The notes: a model not told the origin generated them from the sequence alone. A stretch of 64,000 nucleotides of DNA from an uncultured Clostridia bacterium (GCA_934489015.1 CAKSSN010000002.1:62001-126000); one strand, 5' to 3'; shown: positions 52,435 to 61,965, counted from the first letter of the stretch. Translations and numbers: made by a program.

Positions 52435-53792
52435 TGAATAAAAAGCTTATAAGAAATATTATAATTGCTTTTGCCGCTATTGCCGTGCTCGGATTTGGAT
52501 ATTATTTTGCGGTTAAATGGGAGCCCGGAAGCGATGAAGCAGCGCCGTCCGAGCAGGCAGCGGAGGAAATAGTTGCCTTTGAGCTGAATGAGGACGAATT
52601 TAAATCACTTAGAGTTGAAAATGAAAAGGGTGGCTATACGGTTGTTAAAGCAGACGACGGATATACAATTAACGGTCTTGAAAATGTTAAACTCAGCAGC
52701 GGCTCGGTAAGCTCCGCCGTTACAACGCTTAAAAAGCTTACGGCAACGAAAAAGCTTGATTTTTCAGCCGATAAGCTCGGTGAATACGGTCTTTCCACCC
52801 CTGCTGCAACAGTAACCTCAGAAAAAACGGACGGCAGCACAGCTGTTATAAAAATAGGCGACAAAACACCGACATCAGACGGATATTACTGTCTTATAAA
52901 TGATAATTTATACGTTATCTCAACATACTATTGCACCGCCTATCTTGAAGGAGCCGACTATTTTAAAGATAAAAGCATTGCGTCAATTGATATGACGTCA
53001 GAGCTTCAGTCGCTTGAAATAGACAAAAACGGCGAAAAAATCGTGCAGATACGGCAAAAGGGCGATGAAGATGTGCTCTCCGGCACGGTAAACGAAAACC
53101 TTATTATGACATACCCGTTTTATGAATATGTGGCAAGCGACAAGCTTTTAGCTGCCTTTGAGGGATTTAACGGAATAACCGCAGTTGAAATTGCGGAGGA
53201 TAAAGCTTCAAATCCGCAAAAATACGGGATAGGGAAATACACGTTTAAAATACGAATCGGCGATACCGACCATGTTATAAAGCTCGGCGACCGCGACGAT
53301 AAAGGAAACGTATACGCAATGTATGACGGCAACCCCTCCCTGTTTACAACTGACAGTACGCTGCTCGATATTGTTGAAAAATTTACGCCGTTTGATTATA
53401 TTTATAAGTTTATACATATCTATTCCATTGATGATGTTTCGGACGTTGAATATAATGTTCTCGGAAAAGTTTATAAGCTGCATATCGAGGGCAAGGACGA
53501 CAGCAGAAAATATTCCGTAAACGGGAGCGAGGTTGAAGAAGACCCGTTTAAAAAGATTTATCAGTCTGTAATCGGAATTATGTTTACCTCCGAAAACGAG
53601 GATGGTAAGCTCGGTGCACAGATCGGAAGCATAACGTTTACGTTTAATGACGGTCACACCGAAACGGCAGAATACTATGAGCATGACGACAGAAATTATG
53701 CCGTTAAAATAAGCAGCGGCAAAACATATCTGCTTCTTAAGAAAAACCTTACCGATGTTCCTCAGCAGATTGATAAAAACTTAAATGGCTGA
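52434..53792 (+). CDS. DUF4340 domain-containing protein
   Basis: Protein of about 452 residues. An N-terminal transmembrane segment ('IIIAFAAIAVLGFGYYFAVKW') anchors an ectodomain with repeated beta-rich DUF4340 units ('YTINGLENVKLSSGSVSSAVTTLKKL', 'IGDKTPTSDGYYCLI', 'IKLGDRDDKGNVYAMYDG'). The ATG overlaps the previous TAA by one base. DUF4340 is regularly encoded next to GldG-like genes and probably binds the ABC complex outside the membrane. Confidence 0.88.
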   Translation: MNKKLIRNIIIAFAAIAVLGFGYYFAVKWEPGSDEAAPSEQAAEEIVAFELNEDEFKSLRVENEKGGYTVVKADDGYTINGLENVKLSSGSVSSAVTTLKKLTATKKLDFSADKLGEYGLSTPAATVTSEKTDGSTAVIKIGDKTPTSDGYYCLINDNLYVISTYYCTAYLEGADYFKDKSIASIDMTSELQSLEIDKNGEKIVQIRQKGDEDVLSGTVNENLIMTYPFYEYVASDKLLAAFEGFNGITAVEIAEDKASNPQKYGIGKYTFKIRIGDTDHVIKLGDRDDKGNVYAMYDGNPSLFTTDSTLLDIVEKFTPFDYIYKFIHIYSIDDVSDVEYNVLGKVYKLHIEGKDDSRKYSVNGSEVEEDPFKKIYQSVIGIMFTSENEDGKLGAQIGSITFTFNDGHTETAEYYEHDDRNYAVKISSGKTYLLLKKNLTDVPQQIDKNLNG

Positions 53793-53827
53793 TACCTCCA
53801 AAGTTTTTATCTCCGTTAAACGAGCAA

Positions 53828-53855
53828 GGGCTGCCGACATTCCTGTCGGCAGCCC
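53828..53855 (+). terminator. Hairpin after the ABC operon
   Basis: A perfect 12-pair stem around TTCC. No good T-tract follows immediately, so termination may be partial. Confidence 0.55.
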
Positions 53856-53903
53856 GTTTCAAAACGCCCTGTTTTAAGATTGTTTTTCATAGAGGTGCTT
53901 TAA

Positions 53904-54656
53904 ATGTATAATCCGAATTTGAATTTTTTCTACTCTCATCAATTCCGCAGGCAATCGGCTGAAGTAAGCTGTCACACTCATAATTGCTATGAGCTTGTGT
54001 ACTTTCACAAGGGCAGCGGCTCGCTTTTTATAAACGAAAAATCCTATACCATCACGCCCGGCTTAATTTATATCGTTTATCCGAACACACCTCACAGCGA
54101 AATGCATTTTGCGGACGGAGATGTTTCTTTTTTGGGCTTTGACTGTCCGAATTTTCCGAAATCAAAATTAAAAGAAATTCCGTATGACATCCCGAAGCAC
54201 CTTACAATATGCCGCCTGATGGAGCTGATTATTCAGGAAGCGTCAGAGCAAAGCGAAAATTATTCGGAATTAATTTCTCATATGCTCGCGGAAATTATTC
54301 TGCTTTTCGAGCGTTACAGCTTGCCCGCAGAGCAGACTGTAAAATCACTCGATTATATTTCATCGTATATATCGGAATATTATAATCAGACAATTGATTT
54401 CAATCAGCTGGCAAAGCTGTCGGGATACAGCCCCGACCATTTCCGTCATGTTTTCTCAAAGGGAAAAGGCGTATCACCAAAACAATTTCAGATAAACAAG
54501 CGTCTTGAAAAATCAGCCGAATTTCTATCGGGCAGCAAAAAAAGCTGTACCGAAATTGCATATTTGTGCGGCTTTTCAAGCAGTGCGCAGTTTTCCAAAA
54601 TGTTTTCCGATAAATACGGAATTTCGCCGAACAGGTTTCGGCGCAAAAATCAATAA
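53904..54656 (+). CDS. AraC-family transcriptional regulator
   Basis: Regulator of 250 residues. The N-terminal cupin half ('CHTHNCYELVYFHKGSGSLFINEKSYTITPG') would bind a small ligand. The C-terminal half holds two HTH motifs ('FNQLAKLSGYSPDHFRHVF' and 'CTEIAYLCGFSSSAQFSKMFSDKYGISPNRFRR'). It converges on, and overlaps by 7 bases, the nucleoside hydrolase gene. The target is unknown; the neighbour is a candidate. Confidence 0.93.
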   Translation: MYNPNLNFFYSHQFRRQSAEVSCHTHNCYELVYFHKGSGSLFINEKSYTITPGLIYIVYPNTPHSEMHFADGDVSFLGFDCPNFPKSKLKEIPYDIPKHLTICRLMELIIQEASEQSENYSELISHMLAEIILLFERYSLPAEQTVKSLDYISSYISEYYNQTIDFNQLAKLSGYSPDHFRHVFSKGKGVSPKQFQINKRLEKSAEFLSGSKKSCTEIAYLCGFSSSAQFSKMFSDKYGISPNRFRRKNQ

Positions 54657-55576
54657 TCGGCTGTAAGTCTTTTGATCAGATCCTCAAGCAGATTATCTCT
54701 TTTTATGTAATTTACATATCTGATAATTTTAGCGTTTGGATCTGTTGCATAGCGCATATCCGGCTCCGGTATTCTGCACTGCATAAGAGAGGACTCCATA
54801 AATTTGTCTTCATCATTTAAAAGCCATGCCACTGCGGTCACATCCCAAATAATTCTTGCCCACGGCTTTCCCGCCACTTCTTTCTGCTCGTTTATAACTA
54901 TGTCAACAAGGTAATCACACAGCGCGTTTTTACCTTTGAGCCAATAATTAAATTCCGGCTCGGAAATTCTGAAAGCGCTGACTACACCACTGCACGGAAG
55001 CTGCACAAGCGGAGCTATGGAGCTGAAAACCACTCTTGAAGCTGCAATATCCTGCATCATGTTAAATTCTTCGCATCCGCCCGAATTATGTATATCATGA
55101 CCGCCGAGCCATACGATTACGATTTTATCCGCAATATCGGGAGCTGCCACAATCGCCGACGCAACATTTGTAATTGCCGCAATGCAAACCACATAAAGCG
55201 GATTTTCGGACGTATATCCTCTTGCACGTTCAATAAGATCGCGCATTGCATCCGAGTCAACCGGACTTTCCTCGTTCTCCATATAATTTTCAGAGCCGCG
55301 ATATGTTACCTGCTTTAAGTCATCCCTGCCCATGATGTCTAAAATATGCATAATCTCGTCATAGCTTTTACACATACCATCCTTCGGGGAGGTTGATTTT
55401 CCGTTAAAAAACGGAGCCGCATATATGGCTTTTAAGTTGATTTTATCACTTGCCTTAATCATATACGCAAGCGCAAACTGATCGTCAACCTCGTTAAAGG
55501 TATCCGTATCAAGCACCGCATCAATTTTTTTATCCGGCACATTTAAGTTTTCAATAAGCCTAAAATTATTTTTCAT
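54650..55576 (-). CDS. Nucleoside hydrolase family protein
   Basis: Enzyme of 308 residues of the IunH fold. The Ca-binding Asp cluster 'DTDTFNEVDDQFAL' lies near residue 23, a variant of the usual DTDxGxDD. Later elements are 'YVVCIAAITNVASAIVAAPDI' and 'IIWDVTAVAWLL' with the second Asp. It would split N-glycosidic bonds of nucleosides, or related ribosyl compounds given the altered motif. Its terminal codons overlap the convergent AraC gene. Confidence 0.85.
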   Translation of the reverse strand: MKNNFRLIENLNVPDKKIDAVLDTDTFNEVDDQFALAYMIKASDKINLKAIYAAPFFNGKSTSPKDGMCKSYDEIMHILDIMGRDDLKQVTYRGSENYMENEESPVDSDAMRDLIERARGYTSENPLYVVCIAAITNVASAIVAAPDIADKIVIVWLGGHDIHNSGGCEEFNMMQDIAASRVVFSSIAPLVQLPCSGVVSAFRISEPEFNYWLKGKNALCDYLVDIVINEQKEVAGKPWARIIWDVTAVAWLLNDEDKFMESSLMQCRIPEPDMRYATDPNAKIIRYVNYIKRDNLLEDLIKRLTADY

Positions 55577-55673
55577 ATCAGTTCTCTCCTGCCTGTAATA
55601 TATTTTATATACATTATATATTTTCGGGCGGATATTTAATATAATTTTTCGGCTGATTTTTTATACAAATCGG

Positions 55674-58403
55674 TTATTGCTCTGTTTTGATAAGTCCGTA
55701 TTTTATTTTAATCCGTTCAAGCTTTTCTATCATTTCCTCTGATATAAACCACAGGAAAAATGCCGTAGACGCGCCGTGAATAAAGTCAAACGGCGCACCG
55801 CTTAAATATGCCGCCAAAAACATATCACGAGTCAAACCGCTTTGCGACTGAATTACATATGAAGCGTTCATTATTCCGCCGTAAATCACAAATACCGAAA
55901 CAAAGCCGAAAATGCACAGCGAAAGTTTTGTATTTCTTAAAAAGCCCTTTGCAAACAGCACACCCGACAAAAAGCCGATTATGCCGAAAGAAAACATCTG
56001 CCACGGAGTCCACGCTCCCTGACCGAAAAAGAAATTCGACACAAATGCCGAAACGGCACCTACAAGAAAGCCGGCCTCACCGCCGAAGCAAACGCCGGAA
56101 ATTATAACTATCGCCGCAACGGGCTTAAACTCCGGAAGCATATAAAAAGCCGCTCTGCCTGCCACAGCCAGCGCACACAATGCGCTGATAATAACAATTT
56201 CTCTTGCCTGGGGCTTTTTGCCCTCAAACACCGCAAAAAACGGTATCATAGCTTCAAGAATAATCAAAAGGCTGATAAAATAATATTTTCTGTCGCCCAA
56301 GAAATACACACCGAAATATATTGTAAGAGGGATCGCAATCAAAGCCAAAAACGCGCCTGCCGACGCTCTCCCCGTCGGTCTGTAATCCGAATTTATTGTA
56401 AGAGCCGAATTTATATCGCCTTTGTGCTGCGGAAAAAGGAAATACAAAGCGCCGGATATTTCGGCAATTGCCGCAAGCTGAAGCAAAATAAGGCTTACCT
56501 GCTTTGAAAGATGAAAAAGCTCCGCTTTCTTATATATCATAATCGAGTTTATAATAAACAGCGTCGCAAGCAAAATTGCCGGTAAAATGCGAACGCGCTT
56601 TTTCTCATCTGCGACCGATTTTTTTTCGGTCGGCGCTTTTTTATATCCGTCAAAGTGAGGTACATTTTTCTCATTTTTTCGGATATTTTCTCCGCACGCG
56701 TCGGGGCGGTGGTTTAGGCAGTCATCAGCATTTCTCTCTTTTTTTTTGACATTTCCTCCGCACGCTAAAATAACATCATCAGCTGTCACAGCGCTCGGCA
56801 AAACGCCGCGCGCCATTCGATTTGCGCTCGTTGTATAAAAATTGTTTCCGGCAAAAAAGCTTCGCGCACTATCCTCAGATACTATTTTCCCGTCAAAGAA
56901 CATTCCGCACCGGTCTGCATATTCGGCGCAAAATTCAATATCATGCGATACCATTAAAACGGTAACGCCGCTGCTTTTAAGCGCTTTTAAAATTTCGCCG
57001 AGCTTTTCCTTAAACAGTGCGTCCATTCCCTTTGTCGGCTCGTCAAGAAGCAATATTTCAGGCTCCTTTAAAAGAACCTTTGCAAGCGCAGCTCTTTGCT
57101 GCTCGCCGCCCGACAAATCATAAGGATGTCTTTGAAGCAGCTCATCAATGCGGCAAAGCCTCGCCATTGACAAAGCTCTTTTTTTCTTTTCCTCTGCGCT
57201 TATCTTTTCATCGGAAAGCATTTCCGCAAGATCAAGATAAACCGTTTTTTTAACAAAAAGTGTCTGCGGATTTTGAGGAAGCACACCGACAATCCTGCCG
57301 CACAAATTCTTTATCTGCGTGCTTTCACCGCCGTTTATATACACCTTGCCGCGATACGGTCTGTTAAGAGCCGAAGCAAGTGACAAAGCCGTTGTTTTCC
57401 CTGCTCCGTTTCCGCCGACAATCGCGTAAATTTCGCCCTTTTTCACTTTCAGATTTAAGCCTTTTATAACGTCCGGCAGATTTTTTTCATATCTGAACCA
57501 ACAATCAGACAGCTCAATTGCCGCTTCACTGTCCGCACTGCTTTCAGGCTTCGGGATATTTTCCTCTTTAAGCTCATGAGTCCGCGAATAATCCTCGAGC
57601 CATCGTCTTCCGTCACGCACGGTAATCGGGTAATCGTCCTTGTTTTCAACCGCTCCGTAAATCCTCATCGGCGACGGAAGCGCCGAATACATATCATGAT
57701 TTTTTATCATGCCCCCTATTTTCCCCACAGGTGCGTCGGCAATAATTTTTCCGCCGTCCATAACAATCACTCTGTCGCTTACATCAAGCGCTTCCTCAAG
57801 CCTATGCTCAGTTAATATAACGGTTGTTCCCGTTTCTCTGTTTATTTTTTCAAGAACGGTTATAAACTCCTGCGCTGCAATCGGGTCAAGCTGACTTGTA
57901 GGCTCATCAAGAATTAATACAGACGGCTGCATTACCATAACGGACGCAAGATTTAAAAGCTGCTTTTGTCCACCCGACAAATCAGTAACCTTTTTATGAA
58001 ACCATGACTGTATTGCAAAAAATGAAGCCATTTCGGAAACTCTTGTTCTTATTACTTCATTTGTAAGTCCAAGACTCTCCGCGCCGAAAGCAAGCTCATG
58101 CCAAACCTTATCCGTCACAAGCTGATTGTCGGGATTTTGCATTACAAAGCCTATCCGCTCCGCCTGCGCTCTCGCGTCAAGCTCACCGAGCGGCACGCCG
58201 CCTGAAAATATATTCCCCGAAATCTTTCCGAACGGAGCAATAGCAGGCTTTAAAAGCCGCAGAAGAGTTGTTTTTCCGCACCCCGATTTTCCGCAGATTG
58301 TGATAAATTCTCCGCGTTTTACTGTCAGATTTATATTTTGAAGAGCATATTTCTCACTGCCGGAATATTTAAAGCTTAGGCTTTCAATTTTTAAATCTTC
58401 CAT
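55674..58403 (-). CDS. ECF transporter: two ATPase domains fused to an S-like membrane domain
   Basis: Protein of 909 residues. ATPase 1 (about 1-250) has Walker A 'CGKSGCGKTTLLR' and signature 'LSGGQKQLLNLAS'. ATPase 2 (about 290-530) has 'VGGNGAGKTTALS' and 'LSGGEQQRAALAK'. A charged linker follows (about 545-610), then seven or eight hydrophobic helices (about 620-890) resembling an ECF S component ('MLPEFKPVAAIVIISGVCFGGEAGFLVGAVSAFVSNFFFGQG'). The T component is the next gene upstream. The fusion puts A, A' and S in one chain. Substrate: see findings. Confidence 0.88.
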   Translation of the reverse strand: MEDLKIESLSFKYSGSEKYALQNINLTVKRGEFITICGKSGCGKTTLLRLLKPAIAPFGKISGNIFSGGVPLGELDARAQAERIGFVMQNPDNQLVTDKVWHELAFGAESLGLTNEVIRTRVSEMASFFAIQSWFHKKVTDLSGGQKQLLNLASVMVMQPSVLILDEPTSQLDPIAAQEFITVLEKINRETGTTVILTEHRLEEALDVSDRVIVMDGGKIIADAPVGKIGGMIKNHDMYSALPSPMRIYGAVENKDDYPITVRDGRRWLEDYSRTHELKEENIPKPESSADSEAAIELSDCWFRYEKNLPDVIKGLNLKVKKGEIYAIVGGNGAGKTTALSLASALNRPYRGKVYINGGESTQIKNLCGRIVGVLPQNPQTLFVKKTVYLDLAEMLSDEKISAEEKKKRALSMARLCRIDELLQRHPYDLSGGEQQRAALAKVLLKEPEILLLDEPTKGMDALFKEKLGEILKALKSSGVTVLMVSHDIEFCAEYADRCGMFFDGKIVSEDSARSFFAGNNFYTTSANRMARGVLPSAVTADDVILACGGNVKKKERNADDCLNHRPDACGENIRKNEKNVPHFDGYKKAPTEKKSVADEKKRVRILPAILLATLFIINSIMIYKKAELFHLSKQVSLILLQLAAIAEISGALYFLFPQHKGDINSALTINSDYRPTGRASAGAFLALIAIPLTIYFGVYFLGDRKYYFISLLIILEAMIPFFAVFEGKKPQAREIVIISALCALAVAGRAAFYMLPEFKPVAAIVIISGVCFGGEAGFLVGAVSAFVSNFFFGQGAWTPWQMFSFGIIGFLSGVLFAKGFLRNTKLSLCIFGFVSVFVIYGGIMNASYVIQSQSGLTRDMFLAAYLSGAPFDFIHGASTAFFLWFISEEMIEKLERIKIKYGLIKTEQ

Positions 58404-59263
58404 CTTCTCACCTCAATAAGCTCTGTTATGATCGGGTATGCACACAGCAGAATATAACAACCAAAAACGCTTGCGCCGTAAATCGAAAAATCCGCACCCT
58501 TTACGGACGGAAAAAATCTGAAATACAGCTTTCCTGCCGCCGCTCCGACTATTATATATATAACTAAAGCCGCAATACAAAAAAGTGCCTTTTTATCCCG
58601 TTTATTAAATGTAAATATTGAAAAAGCCGTTCTGCCGGGCAATCCGTAGCCGCGCGACTTCATGCTGTCGGCTGTTTCAATCGCATTTTCAAGCGCCCAT
58701 GTCACAACAATCGATAAAATGCACAGTCCGTTTTTTGCGCGGGCAAAAATACCGCCGTCGGACAAATCGCGCCCTATACCCCGCTGCGACGCGGCAACTG
58801 TTTTAAACTGATTAATAAATCGCGGCACAAACCGAAGCGTCATCGAAAAAACGAGCGACAGATGCGGCGCTGTTTTTCCGAAAAGATATATAAGCTTATC
58901 ACTCGTCATAATCTCATTGCAGCACGAAAACCAGCAAATAACGCCGGCAATCATAGTCGCCGCGCAGACGCCGTACACAATCGACTCCTCCGTAAGCGGA
59001 TTTCCGCTCGGAAGATATGTTATAATAGTCACTCCCTCATGATTAAACGCAGGATTTATAAGCGCAGAAGCCGCTATCAGCGGAAGCATATACATCAGGT
59101 TTTTCCATGCAGCGCTTTTCCCTTTAAGCATTACCGAATATGTAAAAGCGCATATAAGCGAAAACGCAAGACATATCGGGTGCATAAAAAAGCACGAAAA
59201 AACAATTACAGCCGCAAAATACACAAAATTCACAACAGGGTGATACGTTTTAAATTCTCTCAT
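58391..59263 (-). CDS. ECF transporter T component (CbiQ-like)
   Basis: Membrane protein of 290 residues with five or six helices and the T-component coupling motifs near the C-terminal half ('VTWALENAIETADSMKSRGYGLPGRTAF', which contains the Ala-Arg-Gly type coupling helix). It overlaps the fused ATPase/S gene by 13 bases. It joins ATPases to the S unit in energy-coupling factor importers. Confidence 0.9.
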   Translation of the reverse strand: MREFKTYHPVVNFVYFAAVIVFSCFFMHPICLAFSLICAFTYSVMLKGKSAAWKNLMYMLPLIAASALINPAFNHEGVTIITYLPSGNPLTEESIVYGVCAATMIAGVICWFSCCNEIMTSDKLIYLFGKTAPHLSLVFSMTLRFVPRFINQFKTVAASQRGIGRDLSDGGIFARAKNGLCILSIVVTWALENAIETADSMKSRGYGLPGRTAFSIFTFNKRDKKALFCIAALVIYIIVGAAAGKLYFRFFPSVKGADFSIYGASVFGCYILLCAYPIITELIEVRRWKI

Positions 59264-59267
59264 TATA

Positions 59268-60161
59268 TCATCTTCCGTTTTTCGCAGAATAATCGCCGCC
59301 GATGTCAGAGCCTAAGCTGCACGTGTAAATCCATTCCACGCGGTCGCCCTCTTTAAGCTGATAACGCGAGCAGCCGTAATTCGGAAACCATCCGTTTACT
59401 CTGTACATCCAGCCCGAAAGCTCTCCGCAGTCAAACTCATATAAATTAGCAATGCCCTCGATATATGCGCTGTTATAAATCGGCGTGTTCACAAACTCCA
59501 TATGAATTTTATTTTTCTTCATTTCTCTCACAAGCAGATTAAAAACGCTCTCGCCCTCGTAAAAGCTAACCGTTCTTTCGGCAAAAATAACGCCGTCACT
59601 CGGCACTAGGTCAAGCTTTTCTTTGTTGAGCCACTCGATATTTTTTAAAATCGTGTCACAGCGCACAGAAAGCGTACAGGTCATTTCCTTATCTGAAATT
59701 TTAACATTTTCTGGCTCAACAGGGACGGGATTTCCCGCCGGGACAGGATCTGTCATATGCTCATCCTTCCCCGTTTCCTCGTCTATTTTCATGCCCTGCT
59801 CGATAGAATACTGCTCGTTTTCTTTATTTTCCGAAGCACTGCCCGATAACGCATTATCCTTTGCACTTTCACGCGGTGCGTTCTCCGGCGGTGCGCTTTG
59901 CGGATTTTGTCCGTTCGGCGCTGCCTGACTCTCATCGGCTGCCTGCTCGCTCGGAGCAGCCTGCAAAGGTTCCTCTTTTTTCTCATTGTCCGACGCAGCA
60001 GTCTTTTTCGGCATCTCACTTTGGCTTTCCTGTCTGCTCTCGCTTTGCGCCGCATTCCAGCCCCGAAGATCAGGTGCATTGCCGCCGTACCAAAAAACAA
60101 AAGCAAGAACGGCGATTACGGCAGCACCGATTATAATTTTATTTTTATACTTTTTTATCAT
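59268..60161 (-). CDS. Membrane-anchored DUF4430 (transcobalamin beta-domain-like) protein
   Basis: Protein of 297 residues. An N-terminal signal-anchor ('KIIIGAAVIAVLAFVFWYGG') is followed by a long Gln/Ser/Ala/Glu-rich linker (about 30-145) and a C-terminal DUF4430 domain ('ERTVSFYEGESVFNLLVREM', 'GELSGWMYRVNGWFPNYGCSRYQLKEGDRVEWIY'). DUF4430 is the family of the C-terminal beta domain of transcobalamin and intrinsic factor. It lies 4 bases upstream of the T component in the same operon. The domain would face outside. Confidence 0.87.
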   Translation of the reverse strand: MIKKYKNKIIIGAAVIAVLAFVFWYGGNAPDLRGWNAAQSESRQESQSEMPKKTAASDNEKKEEPLQAAPSEQAADESQAAPNGQNPQSAPPENAPRESAKDNALSGSASENKENEQYSIEQGMKIDEETGKDEHMTDPVPAGNPVPVEPENVKISDKEMTCTLSVRCDTILKNIEWLNKEKLDLVPSDGVIFAERTVSFYEGESVFNLLVREMKKNKIHMEFVNTPIYNSAYIEGIANLYEFDCGELSGWMYRVNGWFPNYGCSRYQLKEGDRVEWIYTCSLGSDIGGDYSAKNGR

Positions 60162-60198
60162 TTAACCTTTTCCTTACCGCTTCTGAATTTAGTGTTTT

Positions 60199-61806
60199 TC
60201 AAATCAAATCCGCACGATCGAGCATATTGTAAAGCATTGCGGCAATTTCTCCGCGCAGTGCTTTTTCTTTCGGCATAAGCTCCATCTCATCACTTCCGAT
60301 AATTCCGCTTTTGCAGCAAAAAGCAAGAGCTTCAAACGCCCAGTCTGACGCCTTTACATAGTCTGTAAACTCCGCAAGTATATCGCGTGCCTGCGAAAGC
60401 TCCATATCCGTATTCAGTCCGCAAAGCTTTGCCGCGCGCGCCGTCATAACAGCCGCTTCCTCGCGCGTTATGCTGCCGGACGGATTAAATTCATTTTGCG
60501 AAACACCGTTTATAATTCCATAAGAATACGCAGCATTTACATAGCTGTAGTACCAGTCGCTCTCCGCGACATCCTCAAAATTTGCGCCGCTTTTTTCAGG
60601 AAGTCCGAGTCCGCGCACGATGATTGCCGCAAATTCCGCTCTTGAGATATTTCCGCCCGGATCAAAGCCGCTTTCCGTTTTCCCGTTTATTATATTTCTT
60701 GAAGCAAGCGCCTCTATCTTCTTCCTGTTTTTGTTATCCGCAATATCGGCAAATGTTTTACCCGGATTTACAACGCTCATCACATGAACATCGGGATTTT
60801 TATCCGTAAGCCCCGACGAATTATTTTCAGAACTTTTTTCAACATCGCTCATGTCATATAAGCTGTTTTTGCCGTCAAGCGCTCTTGCGGCGGCTGCAAG
60901 CGCATAAAAGCACTGCTCGGTCGCCATTTGATTTGAGTAATTGTCATCGAGAGTGTGCTTAAAGCCCTTTCCCTGAATATAATACGATGAAAGCGCGTCT
61001 ATCAGTGTGTTTCCTTTTTTAACAAACCGCTCATCATCAAGATCTAATCCGAGCGCGCAAAGAGCCACCGTCACCTGCGCCGTACTTTCTGAATTTTCAG
61101 TACCGAAGCTTGAAAATCCGCCGTTTTCATTCTGATTTTCCGACAGAAAGCTAACCGCCCTGTCAATCGCATTTTGAACATCTCTTCTTTCGCTGTAGCG
61201 TGACAGTGCACAAAGCGCCATTGCCGTAACATCAACATCTGCACTGTCACCCGAAACAGACCAGCCGCCGTCCGCCGTCTGATTATTTAAAATATAATCC
61301 ACATACATCTGCCGTGTAGCCTGCACTGCCGCTTCCTTATTTTGCGGAATTTGCCTACTGCCGCAGTCAAGCGCAATCAGCGCCCATATAGCGCCGTTTA
61401 TCCCCTGCCATACGGTTTTATCAAAATCGCCGAGCGGAAGCAGAAGATTATAGCCGCCGACATTTTCGGGATTTTTGCCTATAGCCGTAAGCGCAACAAT
61501 AACCCTTGAATACTCCGTATATTTTCTGTCGTGAAGCACGCCGCCGCAGCTTTTCACATATTCCTCCGCTGCCCTATAATATTTATCAAAATACCTCTCC
61601 GGCACATCAAGTCCGCTTCTTGCAAGACCCATAACAGCCCATTCACCGCCAATTGAAGCTACTGTCGGGTTTTGAACGGTTTCGAGAATATATTTTCCGG
61701 TGCTGCTTAGCATATCGTTTATTTTCTCCGCACCAAGCGCAAAAGCGGTTGAAACGGACGAAGCAATAACCGCAATGCAGATAAATAAAGACGTTATTTT
61801 TTTCAT
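60199..61806 (-). CDS. Secreted alpha/alpha-barrel (squalene-cyclase-like) protein with SLH domains
   Basis: Protein of about 535 residues. A signal peptide ('MKKITSLFICIAVIASSVSTAFA') precedes a prenyltransferase/squalene-oxidase-repeat region (about 30-310) with 'YILNNQTADGGWSVSGDSADVDVTAMAL' and 'AVSFLSENQNENGGFSS' helices. Three SLH motifs then span about 345-535 ('FADIADNKNRKKIEALASRNIINGKTESGFDP', 'FEDVAESDWYYSYVNAAYSYGIINGV'). The SLH part would attach it to the cell wall. No catalytic Asp motif of cyclases was seen. ATG 61806 follows GGAG. It is first in the ECF operon. Confidence 0.88.
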   Translation of the reverse strand: MKKITSLFICIAVIASSVSTAFALGAEKINDMLSSTGKYILETVQNPTVASIGGEWAVMGLARSGLDVPERYFDKYYRAAEEYVKSCGGVLHDRKYTEYSRVIVALTAIGKNPENVGGYNLLLPLGDFDKTVWQGINGAIWALIALDCGSRQIPQNKEAAVQATRQMYVDYILNNQTADGGWSVSGDSADVDVTAMALCALSRYSERRDVQNAIDRAVSFLSENQNENGGFSSFGTENSESTAQVTVALCALGLDLDDERFVKKGNTLIDALSSYYIQGKGFKHTLDDNYSNQMATEQCFYALAAAARALDGKNSLYDMSDVEKSSENNSSGLTDKNPDVHVMSVVNPGKTFADIADNKNRKKIEALASRNIINGKTESGFDPGGNISRAEFAAIIVRGLGLPEKSGANFEDVAESDWYYSYVNAAYSYGIINGVSQNEFNPSGSITREEAAVMTARAAKLCGLNTDMELSQARDILAEFTDYVKASDWAFEALAFCCKSGIIGSDEMELMPKEKALRGEIAAMLYNMLDRADLI

Positions 61807-61809
61807 CAA

Positions 61810-61930
61810 TAATCTCCATTCCGCCCTGTGTCGGCTTATAAATTAAATCTCTTATCGACAGGGCAGATAATAAGAGATTATTATGCCTATGTGCGTTTTG
61901 CATCATAGCGCGGAAAAATTTGCACAGGCA
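61810..61930 (-). promoter_or_regulatory. Structured leader RNA with candidate pseudoknot at the ribosome binding site
   Basis: In the minus-strand RNA, AAUCUCUUAU pairs with AUAAGAGAUU (10 pairs, 61870-61879 with 61846-61855). Its loop contains GCCCUGU, which is complementary to ACAGGGC (61823-61829), only six bases ahead of the GGAG ribosome binding site. Upstream a GCCU/AGGC plus GUGC/GCAC stem (61885-61929) also forms. The topology is an H-type pseudoknot that could gate translation of the operon. I found no B12-box sequence of the classic cobalamin riboswitch. Confidence 0.5.
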
Positions 61931-61965
61931 ATTTCGCTTCTGCCGAAGATAAATACTCCAAGCAT

